A stretch of DNA of 64,000 nucleotides from Ignavibacteria bacterium (GTDB lineage Bacteria > Bacteroidota > Ignavibacteria > Tepidaquicellales > Tepidaquicellaceae). Below, one piece after another: positions 38,573 to 47,729 of the stretch. The first letter of the stretch is position 1; every line of letters starts with the position of its first letter. The notes under the pieces are model-generated. The model made no database searches, had not been told where the DNA came from, and saw nothing but the letters and a program-made list of their open reading frames with translations. Made by a program: the position numbers and the translations under genes. Location: contig JADJWZ010000026.1 in the NCBI GenBank assembly GCA_016716125.1, positions 1-64,000 of the forward strand. Reading direction: 5' to 3'.

Positions 38573-39063
38573 TTAATTTAATAAACCTTGTAGTTTGTTA
38601 AGATACTGTTTTGCTATAAGATAATCAGGAGAAATTTCAATAGCTTTTTTGTATTCATCCAGCGCTTCAAACCATAAACCTTTTGACTCATACACTTTCC
38701 CTATATTGAAAAATGTAAAATGCTTGTTATCGTATCTTTCTGCTTTAAGCGCAAGTTCCAGCCAGGTCAGAGCTTCATCTAATTTTCCCTGCTGAATGAG
38801 ATAAGAACCAATGTCATTGTATGGATTTCCGAACTCCTTGTCCAGGGAAATTGCTTTCTTGCATTCTTCAATCGCATTATCAAGATCTCCGACAAAACTG
38901 TATGTCCAGCCTAAAATGTATGAGCTTCTGCAGTCGGAAATATGTTAAGTGATATTTTATAATTAAGGATTGCTTCTTCAAACTGTCCTTTTATTTGAAG
39001 TTCGTTTGCTTTCTTGAGATATATTCTGGATTTCTCCAGGGGATTGCTGTTTTCTTTTGTCAT
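38573..39063 (-). CDS. TPR-repeat protein, frameshifted
   Basis: From the ATG opposite 39061-39063 the product reads NPLEKSRIYLKKANELQIKGQFEEAILNYK in overlapping TPR helices and reaches FPTAEAHTF before a stop. A shift at about 38928 lets it continue as LGWTYSFVGDLDNAIEE, IGSYLIQQGKLDEALTWLELAL, KVYESKGLWFEALDEYKKAI and a final NKLQGLLN. The whole is about 163 residues and four TPR units, without signal peptide. TPR proteins mediate protein contacts; the partner is unknown. The gene diverges from the phosphorylase gene. Confidence 0.76.
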
Positions 39064-39230
39064 TATATTGTTTTTACAATCAAAAGAGCAAATTAGGCGT
39101 AAAAGTTTCTTTTCACAAACATAACTTATGTTATTAATTTTATCAAGACGTTTTTGTAAATTATATTTAACTTATTTTCGCTTTTCCATAACAGCTTCAA
39201 TAATAAAACATTTATAAATTATCTTTATAA

Positions 39231-39968
39231 TTGAATTATAAAATCGGAATCATTCTCGGATCAGGTCTCGGTGGGTTTTCAAAAGAATTACTGAATTGTG
39301 AAACTATATTTACAGATATTGATAGTTTTCATAAAATGAAAATTATGACAGGAAGAATTTTTGATAAGGAAATAATTCTGTTCTCCGGAAGAAGACATTA
39401 TTATGAGGGGTATAATTCCGAAAAGATACTTGAATTTGTTGACTTCGCTTACAGAAATGGCGTTAAATTACTCATAATCTCAAATGCTGCAGGCGGATTA
39501 AACAGAAATTTTAAAGTATCTGATCTAATGCTGATCACATCTCATTTGAATTTTTTGAAAACAAGATTTCCTGTAAGCGGAAATCTGTTACCTTACGAAA
39601 ACAAGACATCCGAAATTCTGACTGATATCTCATTAAGAAAAAATATTAATTTAAGAAAGGGCTCGTACTGCTGTATGCCCGGTCCGAATTATGAGACTAA
39701 ATCTGAAATAAATTTTTTATCGAAATTCGGAATAGATGCAGTCGGTATGTCAACTGTGCCTGAAGTTATGTTCGCCTCAGAAAAAGGAATAAAGGTCATT
39801 GCAATTTCATGTATTACAAATTTATTGTCAGTAAATTCCACCGGAATTACTGATCATACAGAAGTTTTAGAAGCCGGTAAATCCTCCTACAGAAATTTTT
39901 CGGAAATGATACTTTCTGTAATAGAAAATTCTGATTTATTAATCTCAAATGAAATAAATGCTGACTGA
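39231..39968 (+). CDS. punA: Purine nucleoside phosphorylase
   Basis: This enzyme cleaves purine ribonucleosides with phosphate for salvage. The 245-residue trimeric-type PNP has the phosphate loop GSGLGGF, RRHYYEGY, ISNAAGGLN, the MPGPNYETKSEI segment and the purine-site VGMSTVPEVMFAS with its Glu. Start is TTG, directly at the conserved IGIILGSGLG. The stop overlaps the tatD start by 11 bases. Confidence 0.92.
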   Translation: MNYKIGIILGSGLGGFSKELLNCETIFTDIDSFHKMKIMTGRIFDKEIILFSGRRHYYEGYNSEKILEFVDFAYRNGVKLLIISNAAGGLNRNFKVSDLMLITSHLNFLKTRFPVSGNLLPYENKTSEILTDISLRKNINLRKGSYCCMPGPNYETKSEINFLSKFGIDAVGMSTVPEVMFASEKGIKVIAISCITNLLSVNSTGITDHTEVLEAGKSSYRNFSEMILSVIENSDLLISNEINAD

Positions 39969-40729
39969 TACTCATGCACATCTCTATTATCCGGAAATTC
40001 TTGAAAAACTTGATGAAATTTTAAACAGGGCTAAAGATTCCGGGATCGAAAGAATTATCGTACCGGCTGTCGATCTGACCAGCTCAATGAAAGTACTGGA
40101 GCTTTCAGAAAAATATGAAATGATATATGCCGCTTTAGGCGTTCATCCGGGTGATGTTTCAAAAAACAAACCTGATGTTATTGATAAAATTGAAAAACTT
40201 CTCAGTCACGAAAAAGTAGTTGCTGTTGGCGAGATCGGACTGGACTATTACTGGGATACTTCTTTTGTAAATGAGCAGAAAGAATTTTTCAGACTGCAGA
40301 TTGAAATGGCAATTTCTCACAGTTTGCCGGTAGTTATTCATACCAGAGATTCAACCGGTGATGCAGTATCAATTGTTGAATCATATTCAGGAAAAAATTT
40401 AAAAGGACAGTTTCATTGTTTTACAGGAAATGAAATTGAACTGGATAAAATACTTAATATGAAAAATATGTATATTTCATACTGCGGAAATATCACTTAT
40501 AAAAGCTTCAGCAGTCCTGAAGTGATCGTGAAATCTCCGTTAGACAGATTATTATCCGAGACTGATTCGCCTTTTTTACCTCCGGTACCTTACAGAGGAA
40601 AAAAACGAACCTTTATATATGCTGAAGACTCTGGAGAAAATCTCTGAAGTTAAATCAGTAGGATTTGATGAGTTAAAAGAAGCTGTCTCAAAAAACGCGG
40701 TAGAACTTTTTTTTGGTAAAAAATTTTAA
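39958..40729 (+). CDS. tatD: TatD-family metal-dependent hydrolase, frameshifted near its end
   Basis: TatD proteins are 3'-5' exo/endodeoxyribonucleases of the amidohydrolase superfamily. The metal motifs are clear: MLTDTHAHLY, GEIGLDYYWD, VVIHTRDSTGD, QFHCFTG and SETDSPFLPPVPYRGK. The frame shifts at the seven-A run near 40600 after RGK; the true continuation is NEPLYMLKTLEKISEVKSV, ending at FFGKKF with stop at 40727-40729. That gives about 256 residues, normal for TatD. Its ATG lies inside the last codons of the phosphorylase gene. Confidence 0.88.
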
Positions 40730-40755
40730 GTGTTTAAATTATTCACTTAATAATT

Positions 40756-40763
40756 TATATTTG
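40756..40763 (+). promoter_or_regulatory. Candidate -10 element of the DUF4190 gene
   Basis: TATATTTG fits TAnnTTTG and lies 42 bases before the ATG at 40806. No clear -33 element is seen. Confidence 0.38.
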
Positions 40764-40805
40764 CTCAAATTGAAAATTAAATATTTATTAATTTAAAAAA
40801 TAAAA

Positions 40806-41204
40806 ATGAAATCTTATTCTTTTTATTATCAGGATTCCGGAAGCGGAAACATTCCACCTCCGCCACCGCCTCCACCGTCATTTTCTCCTCAGCCTCCTGT
40901 TCCGCCGCCGTCGTCATCACCGAATACAGGAGGAGGCGCAAGCTCAAACGCAATATTCGCATTGGTTCTTGGAATATTATCTTATTTATTATGCGGTCTC
41001 TTTGCAGCAATTCCTGCATGGGTCCTGGGCAAGAAAGAATTAAATGAAATTAATGCCGGCAGATCACCTGAAGCAGGAAAAACACTTGCGACAATCGGAA
41101 TGTGGCTTGGAATAATTAATGTAATTCTGTCTGTGATAGCTATTATTTCAATTGCATTCCTGTTTATGCTGGGAATACTCAGCTCCAGTGATTTTAACGT
41201 TTAA
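40806..41204 (+). CDS. DUF4190 membrane protein with polyproline N-terminus
   Basis: The 132-residue product starts with an exposed, probably disordered segment containing a run of eight prolines and further PPVPPP. A DUF4190-type module follows, with two hydrophobic helices (FALVLGILSYLLCGLFAAIPA and the C-terminal VILSVIAIISIAFLFML) joined by the signature LGKKELNEINAGRSPEAGKT. The family is a small membrane anchor of unknown role. It has a candidate promoter and is followed by dut. Confidence 0.8.
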   Translation: MKSYSFYYQDSGSGNIPPPPPPPPSFSPQPPVPPPSSSPNTGGGASSNAIFALVLGILSYLLCGLFAAIPAWVLGKKELNEINAGRSPEAGKTLATIGMWLGIINVILSVIAIISIAFLFMLGILSSSDFNV

Positions 41205-41245
41205 TATTTTAAAGGTAAAATTTTATTAACCTTTTAACAAATCAT

Positions 41246-41689
41246 TTGATCATCTATTTTAAAGTTGCTGATCCGCTCAGACCTGTATATATTCCCGAAT
41301 ACAAAACTTCAGGTTCGGCAGGCATGGATCTGTGCAGCGCTTCTCCGGAAAAAATTATTATTCCAAAATCAGAATATTCAATCGTCCCAACTAATTTAAT
41401 TATGGAAATTCCTGAGGGTTATGAAGCTCAGGTCAGACCGAGAAGCGGACTTGCGCTTAAATACGGTGTTACTGTTTTGAATACTCCGGGCACTATAGAT
41501 TCGGATTACCGGGGTGAAATAAAAGTACTGCTCATTAACCATGGGAAAAATGATTTTGAAATAAATACCGGTGACAGAATTGCTCAGCTTGTAATATCTT
41601 CTCATGAGAAATGTAAACTGATCAAAGCGGAGGATATTTCCCTGTCCGAAAGAGGACAAGGCGGTTACGGCAGCACAGGCATCGGTTAA
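41246..41689 (+). CDS. dut: Deoxyuridine 5'-triphosphate nucleotidohydrolase
   Basis: dUTPase removes dUTP and supplies dUMP for thymidylate synthesis. All five trimer motifs are visible: AGMDLCSA, RPRSGLALKYG, VLNTPGTIDSDYRGEIKV, GDRIAQLVI and RGQGGYGSTG with the C-terminal Gly-rich arm. The 147-residue length is normal. The start is TTG. It leads a run dut-rsmI-corA with close spacing. Confidence 0.95.
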   Translation: MIIYFKVADPLRPVYIPEYKTSGSAGMDLCSASPEKIIIPKSEYSIVPTNLIMEIPEGYEAQVRPRSGLALKYGVTVLNTPGTIDSDYRGEIKVLLINHGKNDFEINTGDRIAQLVISSHEKCKLIKAEDISLSERGQGGYGSTGIG

Positions 41690-41713
41690 TATCTAAATTA
41701 CTTCAGTATTATT

Positions 41714-42436
41714 ATGCTTGGAACCTTAAATTTAGTATCGACTCCTATCGGCGATTACTCGGATATGAGTCTGCGCGCTCTGAGGACTTTGGAAGAATCC
41801 GATAAAATTTATTGCGAAGAATTTAAAGAAGGCAGCAAACTTCTTAGGTTTTTTGAAATTAAAAAGGAAGTCTCGGAACTAAACGAACATAATGAAGCCA
41901 GAGCAACTGATGAGATTTTTAATGAACTTCTTCAGGGAAAAAATATATCAGTGATTTCAGACTGCGGTACTCCCCTGTTTTCCGATCCGGGAAAAATAAT
42001 TTTAAGTAAATGTATTGAAGCAGGTATAAAAGTAGAATTCATGAGCGGTGCCAATTCGCTTTTATCAGCAATTGTATTATCCGGTTTTGATATCAGCAGA
42101 TTTTTTTATTACGGATTTCTCTCACCTAAAGCAGAGATCCGAAGGAAGCAGATGAAAGAATTTAACCTGTCTGACCGTGTTACCGTTATACTCGACGCGC
42201 CTTACAGACTCAAAGCAGTATTAAATGACATTCGGGATATCTTCGGAGAGAGAAAAGTTTTTGTGGCATTTAATATCACTCAGGATAGCGAAAAAAAATT
42301 CAGGGGCACTGCATCGGAAATACTGCAGGAAATCGGTGAAGATAATTTAAAAGGTGAGTTTGTAATTGTAATAGATAAACATTATGAAAAGAAAATAGTT
42401 ATCTCAGAAAAAAATGATCACAACGACAGTTTATAG
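41714..42436 (+). CDS. rsmI: 16S rRNA (cytidine-1402-2'-O)-methyltransferase RsmI
   Basis: RsmI 2'-O-methylates C1402 of 16S rRNA. The 240-residue protein has the tetrapyrrole-methylase-like fold opening LNLVSTPIGDYSDMSLRAL, SDCGTPLFSDPG and the SGANSLLSAIVLSG loop. The C-terminus is slightly shorter than in E. coli. It lies 24 bases after dut, and its last 23 bases overlap the start of corA. Confidence 0.93.
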   Translation: MLGTLNLVSTPIGDYSDMSLRALRTLEESDKIYCEEFKEGSKLLRFFEIKKEVSELNEHNEARATDEIFNELLQGKNISVISDCGTPLFSDPGKIILSKCIEAGIKVEFMSGANSLLSAIVLSGFDISRFFYYGFLSPKAEIRRKQMKEFNLSDRVTVILDAPYRLKAVLNDIRDIFGERKVFVAFNITQDSEKKFRGTASEILQEIGEDNLKGEFVIVIDKHYEKKIVISEKNDHNDSL

Positions 42437-43399
42437 TAAAGAGAAAGGCCTGTATTCAATTCCCGGAGACGATTTAACAAAATGGGATTATGATTGCCCT
42501 GATATTGTCTGGACTGATATTCATGATGTAAATTCCGAAGATGCAGGCGTATTATTAAAAGATGTCTTTCAGTTTCATCCGCTTGCCATAGAAGATTCTT
42601 TTAAATATGTCAGAGAGCAAGCTGTCCATCATCCGAAAATTGATGACTTTGAAAAATATCTGTTCATAGTGTTCAACGGAATTCAGGCCGGAGAAACAGG
42701 AAAAAAATACAGCATTTTTTCATTAAGCTGTTTCCTCGGAAAAAATTTTCTTGTAACTATACATAATGAAAAAGGGGAAAATACGATCTCAAAAAATATT
42801 AAGAACTACATATCCGAATCTACGTTCAAAAAAGGACCTGACTTCATTCTAAATCTAATACTTGATGAGATAGTTGACAGATATTATCCGGTGCTTGATC
42901 ATATTGAAAGCGAGATCGATACAGTTGAAACAAAAATTTTTAAGGAAATGCCCAGTAACCGGAATCTGCTCAGCATTCTAAATCTCAAAAAAGAACTTAT
43001 CAGACTCAGAAGAATTTCTGCTTATCAGAAAGAAATATTATATAAGCTCTCTAGAAGAGAAACAGATTTAATTTCTCTTGAAGAATCGGTTTATTACAGA
43101 AATGTTTATGATCACCTTGTCAGAGTAGCTGATACATCTGAGTCTTACCGTGATTATGTATCAGGCATTCTTGATTCATACCTTTCCGTTGTCAATAATA
43201 AAATGAATGAAGTTATGAAATTCCTGACAATCATCGCTACGATCATTCTGCCGCTGACTTTAATCACCGGAATATTCGGAATGAACTTTCACACAATTCC
43301 TTTTTACAAAGTGAATTCGGATTTTATCTGAGTATAATTTTAATGCTGATAATAGCGACTGTTATGCTCGGATGGTTTCGGTTCAAGAAATGGATATAA
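42414..43399 (+). CDS. corA: CorA-family magnesium/cobalt transporter, frameshifted in its last helix
   Basis: CorA is a homopentameric Mg2+ channel. The cytoplasmic domain (YDCPDIVWTDIHDV, FQFHPLAIEDSFKYVREQ, PKIDDFEKYLFIVFNGI) and the long stalk helix are present. Membrane helix 1 ends with the signature TGIFGMNFH. The frame stops at 43331, but one base added near the GG at 43320 lets helix 2 continue as FYLSIILMLIIATVMLGW and end with the basic tail RFKKWI at 43399. Full length about 328 residues is normal. The start overlaps rsmI by 23 bases. Confidence 0.92.
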
Positions 43400-43413
43400 A
43401 CTTTTCCAAAATA

Positions 43414-44316
43414 TCAGATTATAACTTCACCTTCGGTCTCTGTTCTTTTTTTAAACACTTTCATAATCTTATCCAGAATTATTGAACCGGAATTATTTGA
43501 GATCTTTCTTCCGTCAATTTCATAAACGGATGTGAGCTCCCCCATCGTACCCGTTGTAAAAATTTCATCCGCATTGTAAAATTCTGAAACTGAAATATTT
43601 CTTTCCTTACATATCAGATTAAGTTCTGTAGTAATTTCCAGAACTATCCCGCGCGTAATACCCGGAAGACAGGAGTCAGGATTCGATGTATGCAGTATTC
43701 CGTTTTTTATCATAAATATATTGGTAGCATTTGTCTCGGATACAAATCCATTTCCGTCCAGCATTAACGCATCATCAGCTCCGTAAAGATTCGCCTCTAT
43801 CTTTGCAAGAATATTATTGATCAGATTGTTATGGTGTATCTTTGAATCAAGATACTGAGGAGAGTTTCTTCTGATATGCGAAGTTACAAGCTTTATTCCC
43901 GAAGCATTATCATAGACAGGTTTTTTCCATTCGGCTAATACGATCAGACACGGACCTCTCGTATTAAGGCGGGGATCCATTCCTGATGTGATCTTCTCCC
44001 CTCTTGTAAGAGTCAGCCGGATATGCGTGTCATTTTTCATTCCATTCGCTTTGAGAGTTTCCATAACTGCATTCTTTATGAAATCAAAACCGGGAATATT
44101 TTCAAAATACATTGTCTTTGCAGATTCCTGCAGTCTGCGGACATGCCGGTCGAAGCAGAAAATTTTTCCGTTATAAATTCTCAGACCTTCCCATACGGCA
44201 TCTCCTCCCTGCACGGAACTGTCAAACACTGAGATCTTAGCATCCTTTCTTTCATACAATCTGTCACCTATAAATACTTTAATGTTACTGTTTCTTTCGT
44301 CAAATTTTTGAAACAT
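43414..44316 (-). CDS. Class IV PLP-dependent aminotransferase, BCAT-like
   Basis: The 300-residue protein is a fold-type IV aminotransferase of the BCAT/D-amino-acid transaminase/ADC-lyase group. The N-terminus has VFDSSVQGGDAVWEGLRIYNG, the PLP lysine is probably Lys159 (SKIHHNNL), Glu194 sits in FVSETNATNIF, and GTMGELTSVYEI is the phosphate-binding end. Short size and the Arg/Thr pattern differ from classical BCATs, so the substrate is uncertain. It starts 5 bases after the sulfotransferase-like gene, so the two form an operon. Arabidopsis BCAT-like proteins carry the same two domains fused in the same order, which suggests joint function. Confidence 0.87.
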   Translation of the reverse strand: MFQKFDERNSNIKVFIGDRLYERKDAKISVFDSSVQGGDAVWEGLRIYNGKIFCFDRHVRRLQESAKTMYFENIPGFDFIKNAVMETLKANGMKNDTHIRLTLTRGEKITSGMDPRLNTRGPCLIVLAEWKKPVYDNASGIKLVTSHIRRNSPQYLDSKIHHNNLINNILAKIEANLYGADDALMLDGNGFVSETNATNIFMIKNGILHTSNPDSCLPGITRGIVLEITTELNLICKERNISVSEFYNADEIFTTGTMGELTSVYEIDGRKISNNSGSIILDKIMKVFKKRTETEGEVII

Positions 44317-44321
44317 AATAA

Positions 44322-45038
44322 TTAAGCTTTAATTGAAAATTCTTGTAATTCATTATAATAGATCATACACTCTTCATAAAGAGAACCAAACTCTTCAGGC
44401 AATTGAGAGTCATCTGATATATATTTTGAAAAGCCGGTTGATCTGTGAACATTCTTATACCAGTACTTCGCCCATACTCCGTCTTCCGGGATCGGTCCGG
44501 GTTTCCAGTTCAGCATATTTTTATCAAACGGAATACCGATCTTTTTACAAAGTTCAGTCAAAACTTTTTCAGGGTCTTTAAGAATTTCTCCTGAGTCAAT
44601 CACTGGGGGATCCTGTTTCATGGAAATTAGTTTCTGAAAAAGTTCGAATTGCTTTTTTACACCAATCCTTTCCATATTTACATCGGCTATAACCTTTGAA
44701 AATGAAATGATAAGATCTTTCGGATCTCTGATCAAAAATACATTAACGACTTCATTTAAAAATTCATCTCTTAATCCGATAAAGTGGTGAGTCATTTGTT
44801 TAAAAAAAAGAACTTCGCTGTTATATTCTCCGAGTATTATTTCGCTGATCACATTTTCACCGTCGGGATCCATGCTGTCAATAATTTCCTCTCTGCCGGG
44901 ATGATCCGAACCGCTCAGTCTGAGATAATGAGCATAAAGCGGTTCATCAAAAACTGTTGTATCATTTCTCTGAGCAAATGAATACATCAGAGCAGTTGAA
45001 ATATTTCTCGGACTTGACCACAGACAAATACGCTTCAC
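44322..45038 (-). CDS. Sulfotransferase-like P-loop protein paired with the aminotransferase
   Basis: The 238-residue protein starts with the PAPS-loop-like motif WSSPRNISTALMYSFAQRND and DEPLYAHYL, a second nucleotide-binding segment VFLIRDPKDLIISFSK, and the C-terminal VHRSTGFSKYI. It lacks the signal or membrane segments of Golgi sulfotransferases and should be cytoplasmic. The N-terminal block closely resembles, from memory, the first half of plant BCAT-like proteins. It precedes the aminotransferase by 5 bases in the same order as in that fusion. The reaction, possibly sulfation or phosphotransfer on an amino-acid-derived molecule, is unknown. Confidence 0.82.
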   Translation of the reverse strand: MKRICLWSSPRNISTALMYSFAQRNDTTVFDEPLYAHYLRLSGSDHPGREEIIDSMDPDGENVISEIILGEYNSEVLFFKQMTHHFIGLRDEFLNEVVNVFLIRDPKDLIISFSKVIADVNMERIGVKKQFELFQKLISMKQDPPVIDSGEILKDPEKVLTELCKKIGIPFDKNMLNWKPGPIPEDGVWAKYWYKNVHRSTGFSKYISDDSQLPEEFGSLYEECMIYYNELQEFSIKA

Positions 45039-45143
45039 TTATTAAAATAAATTGATATTAAATTATAGATACATATTTCAATTTTCAATTCTGTATTCTA
45101 TGTTGAGATCTTTTAATAAATTGGAAAAAATATTATTACCGTT

Positions 45144-45168
45144 CTGTGTTTAAACACTTTAAACACAG
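45144..45168. promoter_or_regulatory. Perfect 11-bp dyad in the divergent purM promoter region
   Basis: CTGTGTTTAAA (45144-45154) is mirrored by TTTAAACACAG (45158-45168) with a 3-base centre. It lies between the divergent starts of the sulfotransferase-like gene and purM. No T-run follows directly, so an operator for either promoter is more likely than a terminator. Confidence 0.5.
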
Positions 45169-45222
45169 GTTTTAAAATTTATAATTCATTGAAATACAAG
45201 GTTAGTTTGGGTATTTTGACAA

Positions 45223-46218
45223 GTGAAATTAAGTTATAAGTCTTCCGGTGTAAATATCTCAGAAGCCGACAAATTCGTCGAAAAAATAAAACCCCTCGTC
45301 ACAAAAACATTTACAAAAGAAGTACTTAAAGGAATTGGTAATTTCGGTGCATTTTATGAAGTGAATTTAAAAAAGCATAAGAGTCCTGTTTTTGTTTCAA
45401 GTGTTGATGGTGTGGGAACAAAGCTGAAGATCGCAGCAGTAATGAAAAAGTTTGATACTATCGGTGAAGATCTTGTGAATCATTGTGTAAATGATATTGC
45501 TGTATGCGGTGCAGTTCCGATGTTTTTTCTTGATTATTATGCGACAGGAAAACTGAACAGCGGTGAGGCGTCTGAAGTAATAAAGGGAATTGTCATAGGA
45601 TGCATCAAAAATAAATGTTCGCTCATCGGTGGAGAGACTGCTGAGATGCCCGGAGTGTATCACGGTAATGATTTTGATCTTGCTGGTTCTATCACAGGAA
45701 TCGTTTCGAAAAAAAATATTGTGAACTCATCAAATGTAAAGAAAGGAAATGTTCTTATCGGTTTAAGATCAAACGGACTTCATACAAATGGATTCTCCCT
45801 TGTCAGAAAAATATTTGATTCAAAAAAAGAACTTAACAAAAAATATCCGGGACTTAAATCGGATCTCGGAAGTGAATTGCTTAAAGTGCACAGATCGTAT
45901 CTTGAAATTATACAGAGTTCTTTAAAAAAGTTTAAGATCAATTCCATCTCGCATGTTACAGGAGGCGGTATAATTGGAAACACTAAGCGGGTTGTTCCGA
46001 AAGGTCTGAAGATCAGTATTGACTGGAAATCATGGGACAGACCTGAGATTTTTCAACTGATACAAAATAAAGGAAATGTATCCGAAGCGGATATGAGAAA
46101 AACTTTTAATCTCGGTATAGGTTTGATATTTATTGTTTCACAAAATTCAGTAAATGATTTTATGAAATTTCTGAAAAGCAAACGCGAGGATCCGGTAAAT
46201 ATGGGAATTATTGTTTGA
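45223..46218 (+). CDS. purM: Phosphoribosylformylglycinamidine cyclo-ligase
   Basis: PurM (AIR synthetase) closes the imidazole ring in purine synthesis. The 331-residue protein has the SVDGVGTKLKIA motif, VNHCVNDIAVCGAVPMFFLDY, GGETAEMPGVY and HVTGGGIIGN; the usual late loop GLGLI is FNLGIGLIFIV. Start is GTG at 45223, matching the conserved LSYKSSGVNISEAD. It stands alone 76 bases before lat. A dyad lies upstream. Confidence 0.94.
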   Translation: MKLSYKSSGVNISEADKFVEKIKPLVTKTFTKEVLKGIGNFGAFYEVNLKKHKSPVFVSSVDGVGTKLKIAAVMKKFDTIGEDLVNHCVNDIAVCGAVPMFFLDYYATGKLNSGEASEVIKGIVIGCIKNKCSLIGGETAEMPGVYHGNDFDLAGSITGIVSKKNIVNSSNVKKGNVLIGLRSNGLHTNGFSLVRKIFDSKKELNKKYPGLKSDLGSELLKVHRSYLEIIQSSLKKFKINSISHVTGGGIIGNTKRVVPKGLKISIDWKSWDRPEIFQLIQNKGNVSEADMRKTFNLGIGLIFIVSQNSVNDFMKFLKSKREDPVNMGIIV

Positions 46219-46294
46219 TGATAATTTATTCAATGAGCTATAACTAAAATAAAACTAACTAACAAATTACATAACTTTAAAACTGCAGACTACC

Positions 46295-47683
46295 ATGACA
46301 AACTTAACTGAAACTAAAATCCTTACGGATACTCTGAAAGTGAATCACGAAAACGGAAAGCAAAAATCAGTTTCGATCACTCCGGAAAATGTTCAGACTG
46401 AACTAAAAAAGCATATGCTTGTGGATGGATTTGATATTACAGTTGATATTGAAAAATCCGGCGGGGCATATCTGTATGATTCGAAATACGGAAAAAATTA
46501 TCTGGATTTCTTTACATTCGTTGCTTCGAATCCTCTTGGGATGAATCATCCGAAACTCAATAATGAGAAATTTATAAATGAGATTGGAAAGGTAGCTGTG
46601 AACAAGCCTTCCCTGTCGGATATTTATACTGAGACACAGGCTGAATTTGTCAGCACATTTTTCAAGTATGCTGTACCGGAAGATTTCAAGTATTCATTCT
46701 TTATAGAAGGCGGAGCGCTGGCAGTTGAGAATGCGCTTAAAGCTGCAATTGACTGGAAGGTCAGAAAGAATTTCAAGAAAGGATATACTGAAGAAAAAGG
46801 TCATCAGATAATTCATTTCAAAGAAGCGTTTCACGGCAGAAGCGGTTATACAATGTCACTTACAAATACCGATCCGGCAAAAATACTTTACTTTCCGAAA
46901 TTTAAATGGCCGAGAATTGATAATCCGAAGATCAAATTTCCTTTGAATGAAAAAAATCTTGCTAACGTAATTGCTGCAGAAGAGAAAGCTGTGACACAGA
47001 TCATGACAGCGCTTGCTGAGAATAAAGATGATATCGCAGCAATTATTATTGAACCGATACAGGGCGAAGGCGGAGACAATCATTTCAGAAAAGAATTTTT
47101 TATAAAACTCAGAGAACTCTGTGATGAAAATGAAATGATGCTGATCTTTGATGAAGTACAGACCGGAATCGCTCTAACGGGAAAAATGTGGGCGCATATG
47201 CATTACGTGCAGCCGGATCTTCTTGCATTCGGAAAGAAAACACAGGTATGCGGAGTGCTGAGCACCGGCAGAATTGATGAGATAGAAGAAAATGTTTTCA
47301 GAACACCGAGCAGAATCAATTCGACATGGGGAGGGAATATGACTGACATGAAAAGATTTACTAAAATACTTGAGATCATCAGTGAAGAACATCTTGTGGA
47401 AAATTGTAAAGTTATAGGTGAACATCTGCAGAAAAGTATTTCAGGTCTTGCAGAAAAATATCCGGATAAAGTCAGTAATCCCAGAGGACTCGGACTCTTC
47501 TGTGCATTTGACGCTGCAGACGGAAAAATGAGAGACACAATAAGGAGCAAGGCTTTTGATAACGAATTAATTCTTCTTGGTTCAGGTGAAAAGTCCGTGA
47601 GATTCAGACCGCCGGTAAATATCGGCGCAGAAGATATTGATAAAGGAATAGCAATACTGGATAAAGTTATAAATGGAATTTAA
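46295..47683 (+). CDS. lat: L-lysine 6-transaminase
   Basis: Lysine 6-aminotransferase transfers the epsilon-amino group of lysine to 2-oxoglutarate, giving the precursor of aminoadipate. The 462-residue class III enzyme has LYDSKYGKNYLDFFTFVASNPLG, FHGRSGYTMSLTNTDP, EPIQGEGGDNHFR, FDEVQTGIALTGKMWA and the PLP lysine of LAFGKKTQVCG (Lys314 or 315), all typical of Lat. In the window no partner aldehyde dehydrogenase is seen. Lysine degradation or aminoadipate supply is inferred. Confidence 0.92.
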   Translation: MTNLTETKILTDTLKVNHENGKQKSVSITPENVQTELKKHMLVDGFDITVDIEKSGGAYLYDSKYGKNYLDFFTFVASNPLGMNHPKLNNEKFINEIGKVAVNKPSLSDIYTETQAEFVSTFFKYAVPEDFKYSFFIEGGALAVENALKAAIDWKVRKNFKKGYTEEKGHQIIHFKEAFHGRSGYTMSLTNTDPAKILYFPKFKWPRIDNPKIKFPLNEKNLANVIAAEEKAVTQIMTALAENKDDIAAIIIEPIQGEGGDNHFRKEFFIKLRELCDENEMMLIFDEVQTGIALTGKMWAHMHYVQPDLLAFGKKTQVCGVLSTGRIDEIEENVFRTPSRINSTWGGNMTDMKRFTKILEIISEEHLVENCKVIGEHLQKSISGLAEKYPDKVSNPRGLGLFCAFDAADGKMRDTIRSKAFDNELILLGSGEKSVRFRPPVNIGAEDIDKGIAILDKVINGI

Positions 47684-47701
47684 AATGTAATTTCTCTATC
47701 T

Positions 47702-47724
47702 TTATTAAGACAAATTCTTAATAA
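47702..47724. promoter_or_regulatory. Perfect 9-bp dyad upstream of the fur-feoA hybrid, candidate Fur box
   Basis: TTATTAAGA (47702-47710) is mirrored by TCTTAATAA (47716-47724) around 5 bases, ending 5 bases before the TTG start. An AT-rich palindrome in front of a Fur gene and feoB suggests an autoregulatory operator. It could also work as a weak terminator for lat. Confidence 0.45.
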
Positions 47725-47729
47725 GGAAA

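Noticed and set aside
43414..44316. Assignment of the aminotransferase as PabC (aminodeoxychorismate lyase) completing folate synthesis with the CADD-like gene
   Set aside because: The fold family includes PabC, but the sequence and its sulfotransferase-like partner resemble the BCAT-like group, and the two loci are 40 kb apart.
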